From: JAHBNG01 sp039028975 | GTDB lineage: Bacteria; Chloroflexota; Anaerolineae; Caldilineales; Caldilineaceae | Direction of reading: 5' to 3' | Assembly: GCA_039028975.1 (NCBI GenBank) | Contig: JBCCHB010000121.1 | Location: forward strand, 1 to 52,655 | DNA length: 52,655 nucleotides | Shown here: one piece after another, positions 40,547 to 51,000 of the stretch | How positions within the stretch are numbered: the stretch's first letter is position 1 | Layout of the letters: each line of letters begins with the position of its first letter | The notes under the pieces: model-generated | Databases searched by the model: none | What the model saw: only the letters and a program-made list of their open reading frames with translations | What the model was told of the DNA's origin: nothing | Position numbers and translations under genes: made by a program

Positions 40547-43500
40547 ATGAATTACAACAATCAACCCATTGCTATCATCGGCATGGGCTGTCGTTTCCCT
40601 GGCGAGGCTACGAATCCCCAGCGTTTTTGGAGCTTACTCTGCAACGGAGCAGATGCGATTTCTGAAGTGCCTACTGAACGCTGGGACTGGCGTCTCTTCT
40701 ATGACGAAAAGCGGGAAAAGCTAGGAAAGACGGCATCACGGTGGGGTGGCTTTTTGCCGCAAGTCGATCAATTTGATGCGCCATTCTTTGGCATAGCCCC
40801 TCGCGAAGCAATGATGATGGATCCCCAACACCGCCTATTGTTAGAAATTACATGGGAAGCGTTGGAAGCGGCTGGTCAAATACATGAAGAGCTAACAGGG
40901 TCTAGCACAGGTGTCTTCATCGGGATTTCCGCCCATGATTATGGCGATATACAAGCTGGAATGACCGAACGGTATCTGGGCAATGCCTATACAAATATTG
41001 GAAACGCAACGAGCCTTATTGCCAACAGAATTTCGTACAAATTGGGTTTACAAGGTCCGAGCTTCGCGCTCGACACGGCCTGCTCATCCGCCCTGACCGC
41101 CGTCCACCTGGCCTGCCAAAGCATCTGGCAGGGCGAATCGAGCATGGCGCTGGCGGGGGGCGTCAACCTCATGCTGCGACCGGAATTGACCATCGGCTTT
41201 AGCAAAGCCTCCATGCTCTCACCCGACGGTCGCTGCAAGAGCTTTGATGCCCAAGGCAATGGCTACGTGCGCGGGGAGGGCGCAGGCATCATCGTCTTGA
41301 AGCCCTATGCCGCAGCGCTTGCCGATGGTGACTCAATCGCAGCAGTCATTCGTGGAACTGCCATCAACCAGGACGGCCGCACATCCAGCATTACGATTCC
41401 GGGTCAAGCAGCCCAGGAAGCCATGCTGGCGCAGGCATACGAGCAGGCTGGCGTTGCGCCCCATCACGTGCAATATGTCGAGGCGCACGGTACGGGTACA
41501 CCCGTCGGCGATCCAATTGAGGCCAAGGCGTTGGGTGCGGTTCTTGGTCGCAATCGTCCCGTCGATGACGCCTGTCTGATCGGCTCGGCCAAGAGCAACA
41601 TCGGCCACCTGGAGGCGGGGTCGGGCATTGCTGGGTTGATCAAAGCAGTGCTCTGTATCCAACACGGCCAGATTCCGCCATCGCTCCACTTCGAGACGCC
41701 CAATCCTGATATCCCGTTTGAGGAGTTGAAGCTGCGCGTGGTGGATGAGTTGGTGCCCTGGCCCGATAACGGCCATCCGCGGACGGCGGGGGTTAATTCG
41801 TTTGGGTTTGGGGGGGCGAATGCGCATGTGGTGGTGCAAGAACCCCCACCCCCTCCTAACCTCCCCCAAACTGGGGGAGGGACTGTTGTCTCGTCTACGG
41901 AATCACAGCTTCTGTCGCAGCATCCGACCGAGACTTCACCACATACAGTCGAGGTACTTGCGCCAAAAGCTACGAAAAGAACCGATCCTTCGTCGACGAT
42001 CTCACAGCCCCCTCCCCTATTAGGGGAGGGCCGGGGAGGGGTCTCTTTACTCACCCTCTCCGCCCGCAGCGAACCAGCCCTCAAAGCCCTGGCCGCCAGC
42101 TATGCCGACTTCCTGCGGACCGACACCGACGCGTCACTGGCCGATCTCGCCTACACCATGACCCGTCGCCGCAGTCACCACGATCACCGGCTGGCGTTGC
42201 TGGTGCGCAATCGGCAGCAGCTGACCAATCGTCTGCGCGCGGTTGCCAACGACGAGCGGGTGCCCAATCTCTTGACCGGACGCTGCAACACCGAAGAAGC
42301 GCCCAGCCTGCTCTTTGTCTACACCGGCATGGGGCCGCAGTGGTGGGGCATGGGGCGGGAGTTAGCGGAGCGTGAACCCGTCTTTCGCCAAAGTCTGGTC
42401 GACTGCAATGCCGCATTTCAGAAGATTGCGGGTTGGTCGCTCTTAGAAGCCATGTCTGCTCCTGAAGAAACGTCGCGCATGGCCGAGACCGCGGTCGCCC
42501 AACCCGCCAACTTTGCCCTACAAGTGGCCTTGAGTGCGCTCTGGGCCTCCTGGGGCGTCAAGCCGACTGCCGTCGTGGGCCACAGCGTGGGCGAAATCGC
42601 CGCTGCCTACATTGCGGGTGCGCTCTCGTTGGAGGATGCCCTCTTGGTGACCCACCATCGTAGCCGCTTGCAGCAGACCACCGCCGGGCAAGGCACCATG
42701 CTCGCCGCCGAGCTTTCCGCCGCCGATGCCGAGGCCCTGCTTGCAGCTCATGAACAGGTCTCCCTTGCCGCCATCAACGGCCCCACGTCGGTCACGCTAG
42801 CGGGGGATGCTAAAGCACTGCAAGCCATTGCCGCAGAGTTGCAAGCCCAGGAGCGTTTTAGCCGCTTTTTGGAGGTAGAAGTTGCCTACCACAGCTACCA
42901 GATGGATCCGCTGGCGGATGAGTTGCAGGCAAGTCTCGCGCACATTCAGCCGCAGTCGGCAGCCATCCCCCTCTATTCGACGGTCACAGGGCAGCAGATT
43001 GAGGGTGATACCTTGAATGCCGACTATTGGTGGCGCAATGTGCGTCAGCCGGTTCAGTTGGCTCCGGTCATGCAGCGCATCATCAGGGATGATTACCGCA
43101 TCTTCCTAGAGGTCGGCCCCCATCCCGTATTGGGCCATTCCATCCGCGAAACGTTGCGCGCCGAGGGCGAGAAAGGCCGTCTGCTCCCCTCGCTACGCCG
43201 CCAGAAACCAGAACAGACCCAGCTTTTGAGTACACTGGCTGAACTCTACACGCTAGGCGCGCAGGTTGATTGGTCCACCATCTCGCCGTCCGGTCGCTTT
43301 ATCAAGCTGCCCACCTATCCTTGGCAGCGGGAGCGCTACTGGCAAGAGTCGCCTGCCTCGCGTCAGGATCGGCTGGGGCAACCGGGCCATCCCTTCCTCA
43401 AGCTGGATCAGGAGTTGCCGACGCCTACCTGGCAAGTGGAACTCAACGACTACCTCTTCCCCTATCTTCAGGACCATCGTGTGGAGGACGCGGTTGTCTT

Positions 43501-46500
43501 CCCCGCCGCAGGCTATGTGGAAGCCGGGCTGGCCCTGCACACCAAGCTCTTTGGGGAGTCGGCCTGCACGCTGGAGGAGGTCGCGTTTAAGCAGATCTTG
43601 GCCATTGATCCGGCGCAGGTTCACATGATGCAAATGAGCCTCGATCAGGCCAGCAACCGCTGCACCATCTACAGCACCGTCAAGCGCCCGATCATGGCAG
43701 ACGATGAGAAGAGCGAGATAGAGTGGACCGAGCACGCCACCATGCGCGTGCTGCCGACGCCCGTCAATGCTCGTCCAGCGCTCGATTTTACGGCCATTCA
43801 GGCCCGCTGTCAGGAAGAAGGGTCGGTGACCGAACTTTACACAGCCTTAAGCCAAGGTGGATTGCATTACGGCCCTCACTTTCAGACCAATCGCCAGATC
43901 TGGCGCAATGATAACGAAGTACTTACACGGATCGAAGGACCGGACGATGCATCATCTGATGGCGATTACCTGCTCCACCCCACCGTGCTGGACGCCACCT
44001 TCCAGGCCATTGCCGCGATTATCGGCGATCAGAAGCGTCACGCCGATCAACTTTATCTCCCTGTTGGCATGGATCAATTGACGTTCTATGCCCCGCCGAT
44101 TGATGCCCCACCGTTCTATGCCCCACCGAGCAAACATTGCTGGGCCTACGGCAAAGTCACGCGCGAGAGTGGGCGCATCATCGAGAGCGACATTGTCATC
44201 TTCAATGAGGATGGCGAGGTCGCCGTCGACCTGCGCGGCGTGCGCTATCAAGCCATTGCCCGCCGCCAGGAAGCCGTGCGCACCGACTGGTTCTACGAAT
44301 TTAGCTGGAAAGCCGCAAAGCTGACCCCTTCAGAGGGGGAGGGGCGACAGGAAATGCCACACCTGAATGGCACGAATGGCTCGGCCCCTATCCAAAACGG
44401 CTCGTTGGTTCACCAGAACCTGGGAGACAAGCCGCTCAATGAAAATACGGTAGAACAAAAGTCGATAGAGGAAGCCGCGCATTGGCTCATCATTGGTGGT
44501 CGTGACCCCTTGACCGAACAGGTGCGTCAATCCCTACATGATCGGGGCGTGCAGTCGACGCTGGTCTGCCCAGGCGATGTCTATTCACATGAGGCGGCTG
44601 ACCTGATTCAAATCCGCCCCGATCAACCTGAAGACATGGGGCAACTTCTGGACGATCTGGGAGAGATGCCATTCAGCGACATTGTCTACCTGTGGAGTCT
44701 CGGTGACAACAGAAACCAGGTTTTTGATAACGGGTGCCCTCTGGGCGCGGTTTCTTCCGCCACACCCATGACCGCCATCCTAGACGAGACCATGCCCGTC
44801 GTCACATTGGCTCAGGCGCTAGCCACACGTGAATCATCAGACAAAATCCACCTGACTATCGTAAGCAACGGCTCCCAGAGTGTGCCAGCCAACGAAGGTC
44901 AGATGCTCGACCAGTCCGACCTGTCAGGTGCGGTTGACGGCATCCAGCCAGTTGCAGCCCCTGAACAATCTCCGTCCTCAGACTCGCACCTGACAGGTCT
45001 CGACAGCCCCGATCTGTTGACATCAGAGAGCCTACACACTGCCCCGCTCTGGGGCCTGGGCGCACTCATCAGCAACGAAAACCCCAACATCACCTGCAAG
45101 CTGATCGATGTTGGGTTGAACAAAGCCGATTCTATCCACGCGCTCGTAACCGAGCTGCTGGACGACAACCTGGATGAGGATGTGGCCCTGCGCGGTGCGG
45201 AACGCTTTGTGAAACAAATCCTACCTGCGCCGCATTTGCTAGAAGATGCGGAACCAGAAACAGCAACCGTTCACACAAGCGACGCCGCGGTCACGTTGGA
45301 AATCGGCCACCCCGGTCAACTAGACAGCCTCTTCTTTCGCCAAAGCCAGCGGCGTGCGCCGGCAGCGGGCGAGGTCGAAATTCAAGTCCACGCCACTGCG
45401 CTCAACTTCAAAGATTTGCTCAAGGTGCTAGACCATCTGGATGCACAGGTGACCGCCGGTACCTACTTTGAGGATCACTTTGGCATGGAGTGTGCGGGAA
45501 CGGTTGTGGCCGTGGGCAATGGCGTCAATGACTTGCAAGTGGGCGATGCGGTCATCGTCACCACGCCGGGCTGCTTCGCCTCATACGTCACTGTGGAAGC
45601 CCAGTATGCCGTGCGCAAACCATCGACGCTTGCCCTGCACGAAGCCCCCGTCTTAACCGGCTATCTCACCGCCTACTACAGCCTGATGGACGTGGCGCGA
45701 CTGCAGGCGGGTGAACGGGTCTTGATTCACAACGCAACGGGTGGCGTGGGGGTTGCTGCCTTGCAAATTGCCCAGTGGATTGGTGCCGATATCTATGCCA
45801 CCGCAGGAACGGACGAGAAACGAGGCTATCTGGCATCCCTGGGTGTTGAGAATGTCTTTGACTCCCGTTCATTGGCCTTTGCCGACCAGATCAAGCAGGC
45901 GACGGATAGACAGGGTGTCGACGTGGTGCTCAACGCCATAGCAGGCGAGTCGTTGCGCAAAAGCCTCTCCATCCTGGCCCCCTACGGTCGCTTTGTGGAG
46001 ATTGGCAAGAAGGACATTGCCGAAAACAGTGGTCTACCCTTGGCCGCCTTCAACCGCAACCTGACCTTCACCGCCATCGACCTGGACCGCATCTGGAAGG
46101 AGCGGCTGCCGCTGGCCCAACGGCTCATGGCTGAGGTCTTGCAGGGCTTTGAAGAGGGCCACTGGCACGCCATGCCCGTCACCGTCTTCCCGGCCAGCCA
46201 GGCCGGCGATGCCTTCCGCTTCTTGGGGCAGAGCAAGCAGATGGGCAAGGTGGTGTTGGAGATGGCGCAGCAGGAGGTCTCTGTGGTGCCGTTGCCGGAA
46301 CCGACGCTGCACGGTGACGGCACCTACTTAATCACAGGCGGAACCAGCGGCTTAGGTCTGGAGATTGCCCAATGGCTGGCGACCAAAGGCGTGGGACAGC
46401 TTGTCTTGGTCAGTCGCAGCGGTGCCAAAACAGAGCAGGCACAGGAAGCGATTGCTGGGATCGAACGGAACGGCACCGCGGTACACGTGGCGCAAGTCGA

Positions 46501-47377
46501 CATCAGCGATGCCGAACAGGTGGCTGGGCTAGTCAGGCAGATCGCAGCCGGCTTCTCACCCCTACGCGGCATCTTCCACGGGGCCATGGTCCTCGACGAT
46601 GCGCTGCTGGTCGACCTGGATCGCAGCCGCTTCGAGCGGGTCATGGCGCCCAAAGTGGCTGGCGCGCTCAATCTCCACGCCGCCACCTTGGAACAGCCCC
46701 TGGACTTCTTCGTCATGTTCTCCAGCATCTCGTCGCTGATCGGCAACGTGGGGCAAGGCAACTACGTAGCGGCCAACGCCTTCCTCGATGGCTTCGCCCA
46801 CTATCGCCGAGCGCAGGGTCTGCCCGCCACCACCATCAACCTGGGCGTGCTAGCCGAGGTGGGCGTTGTGGCCCGCGATGAACAGATCGAGCAATTGCTG
46901 TCGAGTGCGGGCATCAGCGGCTTCACCACGCAGCAGGTCTTGCAGGCATTGGAAACCATTATCGAACGCAAACCAGTGCAAGTCGGCCTCTTCGACGTGG
47001 ACTGGCAGCAGCAACGCAAGAGCAACCCTCGTCTGGCCCAATCCTCCCGCTTCGCCCACTTCATGCAGGGCGATATCCAGGCCAACGGCAGCGGAACCGC
47101 CCTACTCGCCGAACTGCGCACGCTTGCACCTGAAGAGCGGCTTGCGTTCGTCGCAAATCGTGTCCGTGACGGGCTGGCCGCGGTGCTGCAACTGCCTGTG
47201 GAGAAGATCGACCTGGATCAGAAGAGCAACCTGCTGGGCGTCGATTCGCTCATGGCGCTGGAACTCAAGCAGAAGCTGGATAGCGAGTTCGGCGTGGAGA
47301 TTCCCACCATGCAGTTGTTGAACGGGCCGACGGTGACGCAGATGGCGCAGATTTTGTTGAGGGAGGTGGTTGTTTGA
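40547..47377 (+). CDS. Type I fully reducing polyketide synthase (KS-AT-DH-ER-KR-ACP)
   Basis: The 2276 residues hold KS (about 5-430; Cys179 in DTACSSA, His314 in EAHGTGT, His354 in NIGHLE), AT (about 585-885; Ser680 in GHSVGE), DH (about 945-1235; His977 in DHRVEDAVVFP, Asp1149 in LDATFQ), a structural KR half (about 1270-1560), ER (about 1585-1915; NADPH motif HNATGGVGVAA near 1728), KR (about 1922-2100; TGGTSGLG, Tyr2073, with a B-type LDD motif) and ACP (Ser2234 in GVDSLMAL). All activities for complete reduction of one added unit are present. There is no thioesterase; release would be by transfer to another protein such as the AOS megaprotein. Two non-coding-type repeats are embedded in frame (residues about 432-499 after KS, and about 1458-1485). 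The DH motif has Asp instead of the usual Gly. Layout resembles PKSs for long-chain glycolipids such as the heterocyst glycolipids or mycocerosates. Confidence 0.93.
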   Translation: MNYNNQPIAIIGMGCRFPGEATNPQRFWSLLCNGADAISEVPTERWDWRLFYDEKREKLGKTASRWGGFLPQVDQFDAPFFGIAPREAMMMDPQHRLLLEITWEALEAAGQIHEELTGSSTGVFIGISAHDYGDIQAGMTERYLGNAYTNIGNATSLIANRISYKLGLQGPSFALDTACSSALTAVHLACQSIWQGESSMALAGGVNLMLRPELTIGFSKASMLSPDGRCKSFDAQGNGYVRGEGAGIIVLKPYAAALADGDSIAAVIRGTAINQDGRTSSITIPGQAAQEAMLAQAYEQAGVAPHHVQYVEAHGTGTPVGDPIEAKALGAVLGRNRPVDDACLIGSAKSNIGHLEAGSGIAGLIKAVLCIQHGQIPPSLHFETPNPDIPFEELKLRVVDELVPWPDNGHPRTAGVNSFGFGGANAHVVVQEPPPPPNLPQTGGGTVVSSTESQLLSQHPTETSPHTVEVLAPKATKRTDPSSTISQPPPLLGEGRGGVSLLTLSARSEPALKALAASYADFLRTDTDASLADLAYTMTRRRSHHDHRLALLVRNRQQLTNRLRAVANDERVPNLLTGRCNTEEAPSLLFVYTGMGPQWWGMGRELAEREPVFRQSLVDCNAAFQKIAGWSLLEAMSAPEETSRMAETAVAQPANFALQVALSALWASWGVKPTAVVGHSVGEIAAAYIAGALSLEDALLVTHHRSRLQQTTAGQGTMLAAELSAADAEALLAAHEQVSLAAINGPTSVTLAGDAKALQAIAAELQAQERFSRFLEVEVAYHSYQMDPLADELQASLAHIQPQSAAIPLYSTVTGQQIEGDTLNADYWWRNVRQPVQLAPVMQRIIRDDYRIFLEVGPHPVLGHSIRETLRAEGEKGRLLPSLRRQKPEQTQLLSTLAELYTLGAQVDWSTISPSGRFIKLPTYPWQRERYWQESPASRQDRLGQPGHPFLKLDQELPTPTWQVELNDYLFPYLQDHRVEDAVVFPAAGYVEAGLALHTKLFGESACTLEEVAFKQILAIDPAQVHMMQMSLDQASNRCTIYSTVKRPIMADDEKSEIEWTEHATMRVLPTPVNARPALDFTAIQARCQEEGSVTELYTALSQGGLHYGPHFQTNRQIWRNDNEVLTRIEGPDDASSDGDYLLHPTVLDATFQAIAAIIGDQKRHADQLYLPVGMDQLTFYAPPIDAPPFYAPPSKHCWAYGKVTRESGRIIESDIVIFNEDGEVAVDLRGVRYQAIARRQEAVRTDWFYEFSWKAAKLTPSEGEGRQEMPHLNGTNGSAPIQNGSLVHQNLGDKPLNENTVEQKSIEEAAHWLIIGGRDPLTEQVRQSLHDRGVQSTLVCPGDVYSHEAADLIQIRPDQPEDMGQLLDDLGEMPFSDIVYLWSLGDNRNQVFDNGCPLGAVSSATPMTAILDETMPVVTLAQALATRESSDKIHLTIVSNGSQSVPANEGQMLDQSDLSGAVDGIQPVAAPEQSPSSDSHLTGLDSPDLLTSESLHTAPLWGLGALISNENPNITCKLIDVGLNKADSIHALVTELLDDNLDEDVALRGAERFVKQILPAPHLLEDAEPETATVHTSDAAVTLEIGHPGQLDSLFFRQSQRRAPAAGEVEIQVHATALNFKDLLKVLDHLDAQVTAGTYFEDHFGMECAGTVVAVGNGVNDLQVGDAVIVTTPGCFASYVTVEAQYAVRKPSTLALHEAPVLTGYLTAYYSLMDVARLQAGERVLIHNATGGVGVAALQIAQWIGADIYATAGTDEKRGYLASLGVENVFDSRSLAFADQIKQATDRQGVDVVLNAIAGESLRKSLSILAPYGRFVEIGKKDIAENSGLPLAAFNRNLTFTAIDLDRIWKERLPLAQRLMAEVLQGFEEGHWHAMPVTVFPASQAGDAFRFLGQSKQMGKVVLEMAQQEVSVVPLPEPTLHGDGTYLITGGTSGLGLEIAQWLATKGVGQLVLVSRSGAKTEQAQEAIAGIERNGTAVHVAQVDISDAEQVAGLVRQIAAGFSPLRGIFHGAMVLDDALLVDLDRSRFERVMAPKVAGALNLHAATLEQPLDFFVMFSSISSLIGNVGQGNYVAANAFLDGFAHYRRAQGLPATTINLGVLAEVGVVARDEQIEQLLSSAGISGFTTQQVLQALETIIERKPVQVGLFDVDWQQQRKSNPRLAQSSRFAHFMQGDIQANGSGTALLAELRTLAPEERLAFVANRVRDGLAAVLQLPVEKIDLDQKSNLLGVDSLMALELKQKLDSEFGVEIPTMQLLNGPTVTQMAQILLREVVV
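41841..42042. repeat. Composite palindromic element E3, in-frame in the PKS gene
   Basis: The 202-bp element has the same plan as E2: C-rich left end with ACCTCCCCCAAACTGGGGGA and an inverted TCTCGTCTACGG module, then after about 90 bases CTTCGTCGACGAT, CCCTCCCCTATTAGGGGAGG and a G-rich end. It is translated as a Pro/Ser/Thr-rich linker (starting PPPPPNLPQTGGG and ending QPPPLLGEGRGG) between KS and AT, without stop codons. Confidence 0.8.
44918..44999. repeat. 82-bp inverted-repeat element, in-frame in the PKS gene
   Basis: Perfect 15-base inverted ends, GACCTGTCAGGTGCG (44918-44932) and CGCACCTGACAGGTC (44985-44999), as in the 80-bp elements at 38981 and 39110. It is translated within the structural KR region (DLSGAVDGIQ to DSHLTGL). 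Confidence 0.78.
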
Positions 47378-48003
47378 GGTGGTATTGGGGGATCGTGCGA
47401 GGGAATCCCGTTGTGTGGCGTGCTACTTGTATCTGCACGTTCTTGTGATGTCCGCTCCGCCATGAATGGACGGAGCTACATTACGACGTCCGCCGGTTGC
47501 CTTCTAGGCGCGGGCTTGTTGGTCGACGTCCAGCCCTATTCATGGGGCGTCGTATCGTAGCCCAGTGGCTTTAGCCCTGGGCGGGCATCAATTACGTTAT
47601 GCAACAGCAAACTCAGTATGAGGACGCATGGAGGGATGATGAAAAGCCAACACGATATCATCTTTCGGAATGCCAGGTATCTCAAATATATTAATTCAGA
47701 CATGAAACATTTCCTACTGCGCTCTGAGAAGTCGTACGCAGAGATATCTTCGCACCAATATCATTATCCATCCAGTCGCTAATCCGTTTAGCTGTTGAAT
47801 CCGCTGTAGTTTCGTGCGTATGTCCGTTGTTTCAGACTTGCACTCACGCGCCGCGGGGGCCTGTCGATGTGTCGCTCTGCGGCACGGGACGCGGAGCGCC
47901 CTGTATGGCATTCCACGCAGAGCGTGGAACGAGTGATATCCCACGATTCAGAGGTGAATCGACAAAACACAAAACTGTTCTTATGCTTATTTGAGGTATT
48001 TTT
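47378..48003. other. Intergenic region made largely of palindromic repeats
   Basis: The 626 bases between the PKS and the second FAAL gene contain several dyads: TCCGCTCCGCCATGAATGGA near 47440, CCCAGTGGCT/AGCCCTGGG (47561-47581, a hairpin with one bulge), and TTCCACGC/GCGTGGAA (47911-47929, 3-base loop) next to GCTCTGCGG/CGCGGAGC near 47873-47896. They look like interspersed REP-type repeats. A minus-strand open frame (47714-47944) crosses them and is not considered a gene. No clear promoter for the next gene was found. Confidence 0.6.
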
Positions 48004-51000
48004 ATGAGTGAATTCACCGCATCCCGGACGCAGACCAAACAAACAACCCTCGTCGGCACCCTACGCCAACGCGCCGATCAACACCCCAACCAACGCGCCT
48101 TCACCTTCCTCACCGACAGCGAAACCGATGAACAAACCATCACCTATGCCCAACTCGACCAACAGGCGCGCGCCATCGCCGCTTGGCTGCAAGAGATGGA
48201 TGCAGTAGGCCAACGCGCCCTCCTTCTCTATCCGTCCGGCTTGGATTTTATCGCAGCGCTCTTTGGTTGCTTTTATGCAGGCGTGGTGGCGGTGCCCACC
48301 TACCCGGCGCGCATGGAGCGATCCAGTCAACGGCTGCAATCCATCGTACGCGATGCCCAGCCGACCGTCGTGCTCACCGATACGGCCAGCCAGAGCGAAG
48401 TCGAACAACATTTCATCTCCGGATTTGCGCAGCTCGAGTGGTTGGCGACGGACAACTTAGCCTCATCTTTGGCAACCGAGTGGCAAGATCTCGGCTTGAC
48501 AGCAGATTCACTGGCATTTCTGCAATATACGTCGGGCAGCACCGCTATCTCCAAAGGCGTTATGCTCACCCACGGCAATCTGCTCCACAATCTTGCGGCC
48601 ATCGAAAGCTCCTTCAGGCTATCGGCGGTACAAAGTGGCGTCAGTTGGCTGCCTCTCTATCACGACATGGGCCTGATTGGCGGCGTATTGTTGCCCATCT
48701 ATGGTAGTGGACACAACACGCTGATGTCGCCACTCTCCTTTCTGCACAAACCGCTGCGCTGGCTCCAGGCGATTGACCGTATGAGCGCAACCGTCAGCGG
48801 TGGCCCCAACTTTGCTTACGACCTCTGCGTGGAACGCATCACGCCTGAAGAGGCTGCCACGCTGGATCTGTCACGCTGGTTGGTAGCCTTTAATGGTGCT
48901 GAACCAATCCGCAGCCAAACGCTGGAAAGATTTGCCACAGCCTTTGCCGCTAGCGGATTCCAACGACAAGCATTCTATCCAGTCTATGGGTTGGCAGAAG
49001 CAACGCTCTTTGTTTCAGGCACTGTACGGCAGACACCTTCTAACAATGAGCATAGGGGGTTCCCAACATCCTCGCTGTCTGACGGTGGGATAGATATGCC
49101 GTTTCACCGCAATCATAACGGACATGGCCCAAATGGGAATCATCGCAACGCATATCGCCATGTAGATGTATTCAGTGACCCAAGCACCAAACAGCTACCC
49201 GTCAGTTGTGGCCAAAGCTGGCAGGGGCAAACCATTCGCATCGTCGAAGCAGAGTCCCAAATACTGTGTCAGGACGGCCAGGTCGGTGAGATCTGGGTAG
49301 CTGGTCCGCACGTGGCCCAAGGCTACTGGAATCGACCAGCGGAAACGCGGGAAACATTCCGTGCGTCTCTGGTCGACAACAGCGACGTTCATTTTTTACG
49401 CACAGGTGATCTCGGTTTCCTGCACGATGGCGAGCTCTTCATCACGGGACGGCTCAAGGATCTGATCATCATCCGCGGTCAGAATCATTATCCTCAGGAC
49501 ATTGAGTTCGCTGCAGAAGAGAGCCATCCAGCCCTGCGCTCCAACTGTGGCGCGGCCTTCTCCGTATCGCCAGAGCCCGATGGAGCAGAGCAGCTCGTGA
49601 TCGTTTACGAATTGCGACCGACTACATTGGATACCGACGTTGATGAGATCGCCACTGCCATACGCTCCTCGGTAGTACAGACCCACGATTTGGAAGTGCA
49701 TACTATCGTACTCATCGAGCCCAATTCGCTCCCAAAAACAACCAGTGGCAAGGTGCAACGCCATCGTTGTCAAGAATTATTTTTGCAGAAAAAGTTAGCT
49801 GTGATTGCTCAAAGCATACGGTCAAATAACGATCTTGCTTCTGAGCCCCAACCGCAAGCAGGGGATGAACTTGCGCCGTTAGAAATTGCTTTGCGGACCA
49901 AGTTAGCGGAATTGCTCAATGTCCCACCAGCCGAGATCGACTTTAGCCAACCGATCCACAGCTTGGGGCTAGGATCACTGGCTGCGGCTGCGCTCAAAAG
50001 TCACGTGGAAAGCAACTATGATGTAGAGCTGCCGGTCGCGCTCTTTTTTGAAGATGTAAGTATTTATGAACTCATTCCGCGCCTTCTGGCTACTCCGTCC
50101 CAGGATGAACAGGGTCAGGCGCACGGAGAGCAATCAACCGATAGGCAGCAAGTGCCGCAATCTGAGCAAATTACCTCAGCAGTCCACGGAAACGGCCTGC
50201 CACACCGTGCCACTCAAACCATGGAGTTCAGCCTGCTCTTCTTCTCGGCCAATGAGGCTGAATTCGAGCAGGACAAATACAGGCTCTTGCTGGAGGCCGC
50301 CCAATTTGCCGATGAACATGATTTCAATGCGGTTTGGCTGCCGGAACGCCACTTCCATGCTTTTGGTGGACTCTATCCCGATCCGGCAGTGCTGGCCGCG
50401 GCTTTAGCTACAACGACCAAGCGAATTCGTCTACGCGCAGGCAGCATCGTACTGCCGCTCAACAACCCGGTACGGGTCGCCGAACAGTGGGCTGTTGTGG
50501 ACAATCTGTCTAATGGCCGAGTCGATCTCTCCTTCGCCGCTGGCTGGAACCCCAACGATTTTGTGCTGGCCCCAGATGCCTTTGATGACCGAATTGAACG
50601 CACCCATACCGGCATGCAGACGGTGCAACGACTATGGCAAGGCGAGAGCGTAGTCCTGCCCAACGGTGCGGGCGAGGAACGAGAAGTCCGCATCTATCCC
50701 TTACCTCAGCAGAAGTCGCTCAATATGTGGTTGACCTGTAGCGGTGGTCCGCAACGCTTTATCGAGGCCGGTGCCGCGGGCGTCAACGTTCTCACAGCGC
50801 TGCTCTTTCAACCGATTGAGGAATTGGGCGAGAAGATCGCTCTTTATCGCAAAGCCCGTGCAGAACATGGCCATGATCCCGAGGCAGGCCATGTCACGCT
50901 GATGCTGCACACCTATTTAGGTGAATCGATGGACGAGGTCCGGCGCATAGTGCGTGAACCGCTGACCCACTATCTAGAAACATCGGCTAATCTGTGGCAG

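Noticed and set aside
46372..46881. 169-codon plus-strand frame inside the PKS
   Set aside because: It is in another frame of the KR domain, whose own frame has all catalytic motifs.
40547..47377. Assignment to heterocyst glycolipid (HglE-type) synthesis
   Set aside because: Domain order and glycolipid context are similar, but AOS, LLM and FAAL partners are not part of that pathway and the Hgl set is absent.
47714..47944. 76-codon minus-strand frame before the second FAAL
   Set aside because: It runs through palindromic repeats (TTCCACGC/GCGTGGAA) and gives an Arg/His-rich product typical of translated repeats.
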